Source: JAGLSB01 sp023135955 (GTDB lineage Bacteria; Bacteroidota; Bacteroidia; Bacteroidales; GCA-2748055). Taken from it: 19,436 nt of DNA. The stretch covers positions 1 to 19,436 of the forward strand of contig DAOVIO010000066.1 of the NCBI GenBank assembly GCA_030673645.1, given 5' to 3'. The position numbers and the translations under genes are program-made. Below are positions 13,204 to 19,436 of the stretch, piece after piece. Position 1 is the first letter of the stretch. Every line of letters begins with the position of its first letter. The notes under the pieces were generated by a model that did no database searches, was not told the origin of the DNA, and saw only the letters and a list, made by a program, of their open reading frames with translations.

Positions 13204-13875
13204 ATGGCAAATTTCTTCACATCTTCCATTGGCAAGAAACTTATGATGGCTTTAGCAGGCCTTTTTCTGAGTATCTTCCTTCTTGTCCACTTAGGGCTTA
13301 ACTCCCTTCTTGTCATTTTTGACAGTACTGATCAATTTAATATTGCTGCCCATTTTATGGGATCAAATATTCTCATTAAAATTTCTGAAGTAATATTGTT
13401 TGGTGGATTTCTTCTCCACATAATTTACGGTCTTATTGTTCAAATATATAATTGGCTTGCCAGACCTATTTCATATAAGGTGTCAAACAATGCACAAACT
13501 TCATTCTTTTCGAAATATATGATTCACACAGCCGTGATAATTCTTGTCTTCCTGGTAATTCACTTAACTGACTTTTATTTTAAAGCAAAATTTTTTGGCG
13601 ACGTAGAAGATGTTATGATTCATGGTAAAGAATATCACAACATTGGAGCACTTGTAATAGCAAAATTTCAGATCCCCGGATTTATTATTTTTTATATTGC
13701 AAGTATTCTTTTCCTTGGGTTTCATCTTTTACATGGATTTCAGTCTGCCTTCCAGACACTGGGCCTAAATCATAAAACTTATTCTCCAATTGTATATTGG
13801 ATAGGCATTTTATACTTTCTAATTATAGTGGCGGGTTATAGCCTTATACCAATATTGATTTATTTTATTCGATAA
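13204..13875 (+). CDS. sdhC: Succinate dehydrogenase/fumarate reductase cytochrome b558 subunit (223 aa)
   Basis: The single large membrane anchor typical of the Bacteroidota/Bacillus-type diheme enzyme. Five hydrophobic segments are visible (about 12-38, 58-82, 104-125, 150-178 and 193-220). Histidines His29, His72, His120 and His177 fall within them at positions suited to binding two b hemes. The protein passes electrons between the iron-sulfur subunit and menaquinone in the inner membrane. It is the first gene of sdhCAB, with sdhA starting 18 bases later. Whether the complex runs as succinate dehydrogenase or fumarate reductase cannot be decided from this sequence. Confidence 0.92.
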   Translation: MANFFTSSIGKKLMMALAGLFLSIFLLVHLGLNSLLVIFDSTDQFNIAAHFMGSNILIKISEVILFGGFLLHIIYGLIVQIYNWLARPISYKVSNNAQTSFFSKYMIHTAVIILVFLVIHLTDFYFKAKFFGDVEDVMIHGKEYHNIGALVIAKFQIPGFIIFYIASILFLGFHLLHGFQSAFQTLGLNHKTYSPIVYWIGILYFLIIVAGYSLIPILIYFIR

Positions 13876-13893
13876 CTGAAAATTACTCCTGAC

Positions 13894-15831
13894 ATGGTCA
13901 AACTTAATTCTAAAGTACCTGATGGTCCGTTAGCTGAAAAATGGACAAAATATAAAGCAGATCAAAAACTTGTAAATCCAAAAAATAAAACGAAGCTGGA
14001 TGTTATCGTTGTTGGAACCGGATTAGCCGGAGCTTCTGCTTCTGCTTCTCTAGGAGAAATGGGTTTTAATGTGGAAAGTTTTTGCTATTCGGACAGTTCC
14101 AGACGTGCTCATAGTATTGCAGCGCAAGGAGGTATCAATGCAGCTAAAAATTATCAAAATGATGGCGATAGTATTTACCGCTTATTCTTTGATACTATTA
14201 AAGGTGGCGATTACAGATCAAGAGAAGGAAATGTTTATCGACTGGCCGAGGTATCCAATGATATTATTGATCAATGCGTTGCTCAGGGAGTCCCTTTTGC
14301 ACGAGAATATGGAGGGTATTTAGATAATAGATCTTTTGGAGGTGCACAGGTTTCGAGAACATTTTATGCAAGGGGTCAAACCGGTCAGCAGCTTTTACTT
14401 GGAGCTTATGGAGCTCTTATGAGACAAGTAAAATTAGGAAAGGTTAAGATCAATTCACGTGTTGAAATGCACGACCTGGTAATAATTGATGGAAAAGCCA
14501 GAGGAATTATTACCCGCGATTTAATAACAGGGAAAATTGAAAAGCATTTTGCTCACGCGGTAGTAATTGCAACCGGGGGTTATGGAAATACCTTTTTCCT
14601 TTCAACAATGGCAATGGGAGCCAATGTAAGTGCTGCATGGCAAAGTTATAAACGCGGAGCCATTTTTGCCAATCCTGGTTTTGTTCAAATTCACCCTACT
14701 TGTATTCCTGTCCATGGCGATTCTCAATCAAAACTAACCCTTATGTCGGAGAGTTTAAGAAACGATGGAAGAATATGGGTTCCTAAAAATAAAGAAGACG
14801 CTGAGAAAATCCGGTCAGGAAGTCTGAAACCTAAAGATCTGAAAGAAGAAGATCGCGATTATTATCTGGAAAGAAGATATCCTGCTTTTGGTAATCTTGT
14901 TCCACGTGATGTTGCCTCCAGAGCAGCTAAAGAAAGATGTGACGAGGGATATGGAGTTGGCACCGGGCTTGCTGTATTTCTTGATTTTAAAGATGCCATT
15001 GCAGAAATGGGTAAGAGTACTATTGAGGCCAAATATGGAAACCTGTTCCAGATGTATGAGAAGATTACAGATGACAATCCTTATGAAACACCAATGATGA
15101 TATATCCTGCTATTCATTATTCGATGGGTGGACTATGGGTTGATTATGGATTAATGACTACCATTCCGGGATTATTTGCAATTGGAGAGGCCAATTTCTC
15201 AGATCACGGAGCAAACCGATTGGGAGCCAGTGCGCTAATGCAGGGATTGGCTGATGGGTATTTTGTTTTGCCATATACTATTCAGGATTATCTTGCAGAT
15301 GAAATATCTACTCCTCGAATGTCGACTGATTTGCCAGAATTTGATGAGGCTGCAAAAAATGTTTCGGGTAAAATGTCACAGCTAATGAATGTGAAAGGAA
15401 GTAAATCTGTTGACACCTTTCATAAGCAGTTGGGAAATATTATGTGGGAACATGTTGGAATGGCAAGAGAAAAAGAAGGATTGAAAACTGCAATTGTTGA
15501 AATTCAAAAACTTCGCGAAGAATTCTGGAAAGATGTAAAAGTAACCGGAGAATTAAATGAATTAAATCCAGAGCTTGAAAAAGCAGCAAGAGTTGCAGAT
15601 TTCCTTGAACTTGGTGAATTAATGGCAAGAGATGCTCTACAAAGAGAAGAATCTTGTGGCGGACACTTCAGGGAAGAATTTAAGACAGAAGAAGGCGAAG
15701 CTCTACGTAATGATAAAGATTTTACATTCGTTGCTGCATGGGAACATAAAGGTGAAGGAAAAGAAGTTGAGATGCACAAGGAAGTTCTGAATTTTGAATT
15801 TGTTGAACTAAAACAAAGAAATTACAAGTAA
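13894..15831 (+). CDS. sdhA: Succinate dehydrogenase/fumarate reductase flavoprotein subunit (645 aa)
   Basis: The catalytic subunit, which interconverts succinate and fumarate. The N-terminal FAD-binding Rossmann motif is GTGLAG (41-46), and His73 in RRAHSIAAQGGINA is the site of covalent FAD attachment. Active-site residues are His267 (IHPT), Arg338 (PRDVASRA), His408 (HYSMGG) and Arg442 (NRLGASAL). The C-terminal helical domain extends to about 645 residues, the usual length for this phylum's enzyme, longer than the E. coli subunit. All key residues are intact. It lies between sdhC (18 bases upstream) and sdhB (20 bases downstream). Confidence 0.95.
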   Translation: MVKLNSKVPDGPLAEKWTKYKADQKLVNPKNKTKLDVIVVGTGLAGASASASLGEMGFNVESFCYSDSSRRAHSIAAQGGINAAKNYQNDGDSIYRLFFDTIKGGDYRSREGNVYRLAEVSNDIIDQCVAQGVPFAREYGGYLDNRSFGGAQVSRTFYARGQTGQQLLLGAYGALMRQVKLGKVKINSRVEMHDLVIIDGKARGIITRDLITGKIEKHFAHAVVIATGGYGNTFFLSTMAMGANVSAAWQSYKRGAIFANPGFVQIHPTCIPVHGDSQSKLTLMSESLRNDGRIWVPKNKEDAEKIRSGSLKPKDLKEEDRDYYLERRYPAFGNLVPRDVASRAAKERCDEGYGVGTGLAVFLDFKDAIAEMGKSTIEAKYGNLFQMYEKITDDNPYETPMMIYPAIHYSMGGLWVDYGLMTTIPGLFAIGEANFSDHGANRLGASALMQGLADGYFVLPYTIQDYLADEISTPRMSTDLPEFDEAAKNVSGKMSQLMNVKGSKSVDTFHKQLGNIMWEHVGMAREKEGLKTAIVEIQKLREEFWKDVKVTGELNELNPELEKAARVADFLELGELMARDALQREESCGGHFREEFKTEEGEALRNDKDFTFVAAWEHKGEGKEVEMHKEVLNFEFVELKQRNYK

Positions 15832-15851
15832 TAAGATAAAACAAAGATATT

Positions 15852-16592
15852 ATGGACCTTAAACTTAAAATCTGGAGACAAAAAGACCGCACTTCAAAGG
15901 GGAAATTTATAACATACCCTGTTAGCAATATCTCGTCTGACGCCTCCTTTCTGGAAATGTTGGATGTTCTGAATGAAGATCTTATTTCTAAAGATGAAGA
16001 TCCTGTGGCTTTTGATCATGATTGTAGAGAAGGAATTTGCGGATGTTGCAGTCTTTATATAAACGGAAAACCTCATGGTCCCGATGAAAAAATTACAGTT
16101 TGCCAACTCCATATGCGCAAATTTAAAGATGGCGAAACAATAGTTATAGAACCATGGAGAGCTAAGCCATTCCCCGTTATCAGAGACCTGATAGTAGACA
16201 GAACTGCTTTCGATGAAATTATTATTGAAGGAGGTTATATTTCTGTAAATACAGGAAATGCAGCTGATGCTAATGTTATTCCCATATCTAAAGAAAATGC
16301 CGATTTATCCTTCGATGCAGCTGCATGTATTGGTTGCGGGGCTTGTGTAGCAGCCTGCAAAAATGCATCGGCAATGCTATTTGTTTCTGCTAAAGTATCA
16401 CAGTTTGCACTTCTTCCTCAAGGCAGAGTAGAGGCCAGGCAAAGAGTTGATTCCATGATCTCAAAAATGGATGAGCTTGGATTCGGAAGCTGTACCAACA
16501 CCGGGGCTTGCGAGGCTGAATGTCCAAAAGGAATTACACTTACAAATATTGCGAGGTTAAATCGGGAATTTATTGTGGCGAAGGTATGTTGA
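15852..16592 (+). CDS. sdhB: Succinate dehydrogenase/fumarate reductase iron-sulfur subunit (246 aa)
   Basis: Carries the electron-transfer clusters between FAD and heme. The N-terminal ferredoxin domain binds a 2Fe-2S cluster with Cys58, Cys63, Cys66 (DCREGICGCC; Cys65 is also present) and Cys84. The C-terminal domain has CIGCGACVAACKNA (Cys159, 162, 165, 169) and CTNTGACEAECPKG (Cys214, 220, 224), giving the 4Fe-4S and 3Fe-4S sites. It is the last gene of sdhCAB. It ends at Cys246 (FIVAKVC), and a large inverted repeat begins 10 bases after the stop. Confidence 0.95.
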   Translation: MDLKLKIWRQKDRTSKGKFITYPVSNISSDASFLEMLDVLNEDLISKDEDPVAFDHDCREGICGCCSLYINGKPHGPDEKITVCQLHMRKFKDGETIVIEPWRAKPFPVIRDLIVDRTAFDEIIIEGGYISVNTGNAADANVIPISKENADLSFDAAACIGCGACVAACKNASAMLFVSAKVSQFALLPQGRVEARQRVDSMISKMDELGFGSCTNTGACEAECPKGITLTNIARLNREFIVAKVC

Positions 16593-16602
16593 GGGACTTT
16601 TT

Positions 16603-16660
16603 TGATTGTGATTATTGTAGGGACGTGCCACGTGGCATGTCCCTACAATAATCACAATCA
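16603..16660. repeat. 58-bp near-perfect inverted repeat after sdhB
   Basis: The arms at 16603-16631 and 16632-16660 are complementary over 29 bp with a single mismatch (a G-T wobble). The GC-rich core is GTAGGGACGTGCCAC and its near complement; the outer part is AT-rich. There is no loop. It lies between the convergent sdhB and Xaa-Pro aminopeptidase genes and could end both transcripts, but the T-run (16598-16603) precedes it on the plus strand, so a dispersed palindromic repeat (REP- or MITE-like) is as likely. Confidence 0.7.
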
Positions 16661-16674
16661 CATTATCACACCAC

Positions 16675-18066
16675 CTACTCCCCTTTCATTATCGCTTCTA
16701 CTTCCTCAACTGTCTTTGGTATAGCTGTTCCTAAAACTTTACAGCCCTGGGAATTAATGAGTATATCGTCTTCTATGCGTACGCCCCCGAAATCTTTATA
16801 TGTTCCTACTTTATCGTAGTTTATATAATCTTTGAATTTCCCTTCATATTTCCAAAGATCGATGAGAGCAGGTATGAAATATAAGCCTGGCTCTATTGTC
16901 ATTACCATACCAGATTTTAATTCTTTTCCCATTCTAAGATATGCTGTTCCAAATTGGGAGCTTCTTTTTACTTTGTCATTATATCCCACATAATTTTCAC
17001 CAAGACTTTCCATATCGTGAACATCAAGCCCCATCATATGTCCGAGTCCGTGAGGAAAAAACAAGGCATGAGCACCTGCTTTTACAGCCTCTTTTACATT
17101 CCCCTTCATAATTCCCAAATCTTTTAATCCACCTGCGATTATTTCAGCGGCAATAATGTGCACATCTCTGTTTAAAATTCCCGGAGCAGAAGCTTTGATG
17201 GTCTCCATATTAGCTTTAAGAACGATTTCGTAGATTTCTTTCTGTCGAGTGTCAAATTTCCCTCCAACAGGTGTTGTACGTGTAATATCGCTTGCATAAT
17301 GCAATGGTGACTCCGATCCGGCATCTGTAACCATTAAACGTCCTTGCTCAAGCATATTCCTATGATAATGATTATGTAGAGTTTGTCCATCCATACTCAA
17401 AATTACAGGAAAAGACACCGGGCCTCCGTTTGCAAGAGAAACCCCCTCAACCATTCCGGCTACTTCTCGTTCCCATGTTCCGGGGAAAGCCATTTTCATT
17501 GCTGTTGTATGCATTTTATAAGCAATATCAACTGCAAATTCTATTTCCTTAATTTCATTGTCATCTTTTATTTCCCGAAGAGAAACTACTGCTTTAATAA
17601 ATTCTTCAGAAATATATTCCTTCACCATATCAACATTACAGGATAAAAGGTCTTTGAGTAAAATGATGTTATCTCCACGATATGGAGGTAAAATATGAAT
17701 CTTACGACCTTTTTTCATCGCTTCACTAATATCCAAACCTAGATTTTTAAAATTCTTTACTTGCTTTACCCCCACTTCAGATGCCCTGTCAGCAATCTTT
17801 TCCTGTTCTCCCATCCATATGATATCATCAATACCAAAATCGTCTCCATAAATTATATCAATGTTATTGTCAATATCACATACTCCAGCAAGTCCGGCAG
17901 AATCAAGCCCAAAGAAATATAAAAAATTACTATCCTGTCTGTAGTGATATGTGTTCGCAGGATAATTCATTGAGCTTTCGTTATTCCCGGGGAATAATAA
18001 AATTCCATCCTTTAATTTTTGACGCAAAGCTTTACGTCTTTCCTGATAAATTTTAGTTTTAAACAT
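16675..18066 (-). CDS. Second Xaa-Pro aminopeptidase, M24 family (463 aa)
   Basis: Another creatinase-fold metallopeptidase, distinct from the one at 11779-13077. It has an AMP_N domain (about 5-150, with YRQDSNFLYFFGLDSAGLAG) and an M24 core with dimetal ligands Asp248 and Asp260 (TDAGSESPLHYASDITRT), His343 (HGLGHMMGLDVHD), Glu392 (IEPGLYF) and Glu432 (RIEDDILI). It has an insertion of about 35 residues between the HGLGH and EPG motifs compared with the first one, as in the longer PepP-type proteins. The frame is open to an ATG at 18156, but the start at 18066 is chosen because it gives the family-like MFKTKIYQERRKAL and falls just downstream of a promoter match. Likely specificity is Xaa-Pro peptides. 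Confidence 0.92.
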   Translation of the reverse strand: MFKTKIYQERRKALRQKLKDGILLFPGNNESSMNYPANTYHYRQDSNFLYFFGLDSAGLAGVCDIDNNIDIIYGDDFGIDDIIWMGEQEKIADRASEVGVKQVKNFKNLGLDISEAMKKGRKIHILPPYRGDNIILLKDLLSCNVDMVKEYISEEFIKAVVSLREIKDDNEIKEIEFAVDIAYKMHTTAMKMAFPGTWEREVAGMVEGVSLANGGPVSFPVILSMDGQTLHNHYHRNMLEQGRLMVTDAGSESPLHYASDITRTTPVGGKFDTRQKEIYEIVLKANMETIKASAPGILNRDVHIIAAEIIAGGLKDLGIMKGNVKEAVKAGAHALFFPHGLGHMMGLDVHDMESLGENYVGYNDKVKRSSQFGTAYLRMGKELKSGMVMTIEPGLYFIPALIDLWKYEGKFKDYINYDKVGTYKDFGGVRIEDDILINSQGCKVLGTAIPKTVEEVEAIMKGE

Positions 18067-18095
18067 TAATTTCAATTTTATAATAATTAATTGAT

Positions 18096-18126
18096 CTAAT
18101 TTATTACGATTCTTCAATAACACAAA
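18096..18126 (-). promoter_or_regulatory. Probable promoter of the second aminopeptidase
   Basis: On the minus strand, TTTG (18126-18123), exactly 19 bases of spacer, then TAAATTAG (18103-18096), one base from TAnnTTTG. The -7 element ends 29 bases before the ATG at 18066. This also argues against the longer start at 18156. Confidence 0.6.
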
Positions 18127-18207
18127 ATTTCTTGTAAGCCTTATGCTGTCTAACACATAAACCAGAAACGCATCATCCTATGAATCAGACAAAAATCATA
18201 TATCTAA

Positions 18208-18250
18208 AATTATAAAAAACAAACTGCGAATACGCTTGTTTTTTATAATT
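18208..18250. terminator. Strong hairpin between divergent genes
   Basis: AATTATAAAAAACAA (18208-18222) and its exact complement (18236-18250) form a 15-bp stem with a 13-nt loop (ACTGCGAATACGC). The right arm contains TTGTTTTTTAT, as in an intrinsic terminator. It lies between two divergent genes, where a terminator is not expected; it could insulate the promoters or end a small RNA. Confidence 0.55.
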
Positions 18251-18311
18251 ATTTTTATATATTCGCACTGTCCCTTCGTTTTATTAACAAAAAATTAACA
18301 TTCTTATCAAC

Positions 18312-19043
18312 ATGCCTTATCGTCGACTTCCAAATACCGACAGCGCAAGATTAAAGGCTTTGAGAATTGCTTTGGATAAGGGGAAAAATTTACCCCCATT
18401 TAAACTTGCCTACAGCCAGAGTTCACTTCAGAGGGTGCGAGCCTTACTTCCCGGTTATGAAAATGCTTTAGCAGAGCACAAAAACTCATACCACTTGCAG
18501 CTTGAGAAAAGTAAAGACTTTAATAAATCAATGAAAAAAGTCCGACTGTATATTTCTCATTTCATTCAAGTGATAAATATGGCAATTATCCGTGGAGAAT
18601 TACCGCAGAATACCAGAAATTATTTTCAATTGGGAAAAGACGAAAAGAAATTACCGGTTCTAAGTTCTGAAGAAGATATTGTCAATTGGTCACAAAAGTT
18701 AATTTCAGGTGAACAGGATCGAAAAATGAACGGTTTAAGTCCGATAACCAATCCTACTATTGCTGTTGTCAATGTTCAATTCGATAAGTTCTCCGAAGCC
18801 CGTATGAATCATCATAATCTAAAAAAAAGGTACTTAAGAGCTCAGGAAAACCTTAATGCTCAAAGGAATGAAGCTGATTTGATTATTCAAAAATTTTGGA
18901 ATGAAATTGAAGACAAATTCAAAGACTTACCAGAAAATCTAAAACGAGAGAAGGCTTCGGATTATGGTATTATTTATGTTTTCCGAAAGAATGAAATTAG
19001 CAACGTGGGTTTGCAGAATGCTTTTCAAACTTCATTTGGGTAA
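18312..19043 (+). CDS. Conserved Bacteroidota protein of unknown function (243 aa)
   Basis: A soluble protein with no signal peptide. It has a basic start (MPYRRLPNTDSARLKALRIA), a middle region KKVRLYISHFIQVINMAIIRGELP (about 74-99), then a coiled-coil-like helix (about 165-205, with NLKKRYLRAQENLNAQRNEAD), and a C-terminal part ending in SFG. I recall proteins of this type in other Bacteroidota without an assigned function. The helical composition suggests structural, scaffold or binding activity, but I will not assign one. The upstream region has a strong hairpin at 18208-18250. Downstream is a GC-rich patch of repeats. Confidence 0.7.
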   Translation: MPYRRLPNTDSARLKALRIALDKGKNLPPFKLAYSQSSLQRVRALLPGYENALAEHKNSYHLQLEKSKDFNKSMKKVRLYISHFIQVINMAIIRGELPQNTRNYFQLGKDEKKLPVLSSEEDIVNWSQKLISGEQDRKMNGLSPITNPTIAVVNVQFDKFSEARMNHHNLKKRYLRAQENLNAQRNEADLIIQKFWNEIEDKFKDLPENLKREKASDYGIIYVFRKNEISNVGLQNAFQTSFG

Positions 19044-19046
19044 ACT

Positions 19047-19086
19047 GGTTGCTGGCGCCGCCCTGAGCCTGTCGAAGGGTTGCTGG
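19047..19086. repeat. Dispersed-type GC-rich repeat flanked by 9-bp direct repeats
   Basis: GGTTGCTGG at 19047-19055 and 19078-19086 flanks a 22-base insert containing CCCTGAGCCTGTCGAAGGG (19061-19079). I recognise that core as a short imperfect palindrome that occurs in many unrelated bacterial genomes. The exact 9-bp flanks look like a target duplication. Confidence 0.5.
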
Positions 19087-19175
19087 TTACCGGGAAGAAT
19101 CTCCCTCAATTTATTATATCGTAATTAACAACATCGCATCAGAACTACATAAGTATAAATTGTAAATTATATTCT

Positions 19176-19217
19176 ATCGCGGCAAGCTGCGAGGAACCGA
19201 TTCCGGCGTGGCCGGAA
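19176..19217. repeat. GC-rich hairpin patch
   Basis: GCGGCAAGCTGCG-type inverted repeat near 19180 and a perfect 7-bp stem TTCCGGC/GCCGGAA with loop GTG (19201-19217), in an otherwise AT-rich stretch. The compositional contrast suggests an inserted repeat remnant. No gene is visible in 19044-19271. Confidence 0.4.
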
Positions 19218-19271
19218 GAGCTCAACGAAGTTAATATTACCTGATTACAGCTCCCTGCACTACGAAACTTA

Positions 19272-19436
19272 CTAATCAAGATCCCTATTAGTGTTACACT
19301 TCAATAAGGCATCGCCTTCTGATGATATTTTTCTAATAAGATAGAATGTCAATCCAACAGCTACAAGGCTATAAAGTGCTGCCCATGCGAAACCATCGGG
19401 AGTACCCATAGTTTCCATACTATCATTTACTTTTTC
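19272..19436 (-). CDS. C-terminal end of a membrane protein gene (cut by window edge)
   Basis: A minus-strand frame enters from the right edge and ends at TAG (19274-19272). The 54 visible residues contain one membrane segment (FAWAALYSLVAVGLTFYLI) preceded by GTPDG and followed by a basic and polar tail (RKISSEGDALLKCNTNRDLD). The segment and positive residues after it fit an inner-membrane protein with a cytoplasmic C-terminus. The start is not visible, though an ATG at 19418-19416 or 19409-19407 could also begin a very short protein. No family is recognised. Confidence 0.55.
   Translation of the reverse strand, partial: EKVNDSMETMGTPDGFAWAALYSLVAVGLTFYLIRKISSEGDALLKCNTNRDLD

Noticed and set aside
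18067..18156. Longer start for the second aminopeptidase at 18156
   Set aside because: The added residues are not family-like and would span the TTTG-N19-TAAATTAG promoter match.

Overview
This is an AT-rich window from a member of the phylum Bacteroidota. The succinate dehydrogenase set (single cytochrome b558-type membrane subunit, then flavoprotein, then iron-sulfur protein), the CtpA-type S41 protease, the Spy-like protein, the RteC-like protein and several TAnnTTTG-type promoter elements all fit that phylum. An order such as Bacteroidales/Marinilabiliales is plausible but cannot be fixed from this sequence.

Positions 1 to about 7342 look like the right end of an integrated mobile element that continues beyond the left edge. 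Its right end carries a tyrosine recombinase (5945-7156), an RteC-domain protein (5022-5948), an excisionase-like helix-turn-helix protein (4628-4936), a superfamily 3 (D5/phage-plasmid type) helicase (3225-4628) and a small membrane protein with a C-terminal helix-turn-helix (2731-3219), all on the minus strand and tightly packed. Further left are small unknown genes (including a 50-residue one at 774-926), a plus-strand single-pass membrane protein at 2076-2318, and non-coding stretches rich in short repeats. Next to the integrase lie tandem 11-bp repeats suited to integrase arm sites and then a 17-bp copy of a tRNA-Leu 3' end, the likely attachment site. This is the layout of a small integrative element or phage satellite. 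No capsid or conjugation gene is visible here.

Positions 7326-7950 are the strangest part. A 93-residue GIY-YIG nuclease gene is bracketed by two identical 17-bp copies of a tRNA-Leu 3' end. To its right is a tRNA-Leu(CAA)-like sequence with three exact copies of the 18-bp palindrome TCCCGATAGCTATCGGGA sitting in its D loop, between its anticodon arm and variable arm, and in its T loop. Two diverged palindrome copies lie nearby, one inside a terminator stem and one next to a third tRNA-end-like remnant. This looks like a palindromic repeat family and a small nuclease gene working the same tRNA locus.

Positions 8081 to the right edge are ordinary chromosome: a dCMP/cytidine deaminase and a CtpA-type protease (plus strand), a Spy/CpxP-like periplasmic protein, a convergent alpha/beta hydrolase and Xaa-Pro aminopeptidase pair (minus), the divergent sdhCAB operon (plus), a second Xaa-Pro aminopeptidase (minus), a conserved Bacteroidota protein of unknown function (plus) and the end of a membrane protein gene cut by the right edge. 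Intergenic spaces hold several large inverted repeats, including a near-perfect 58-bp one after sdhB and a GC-rich repeat patch at 19047-19217.
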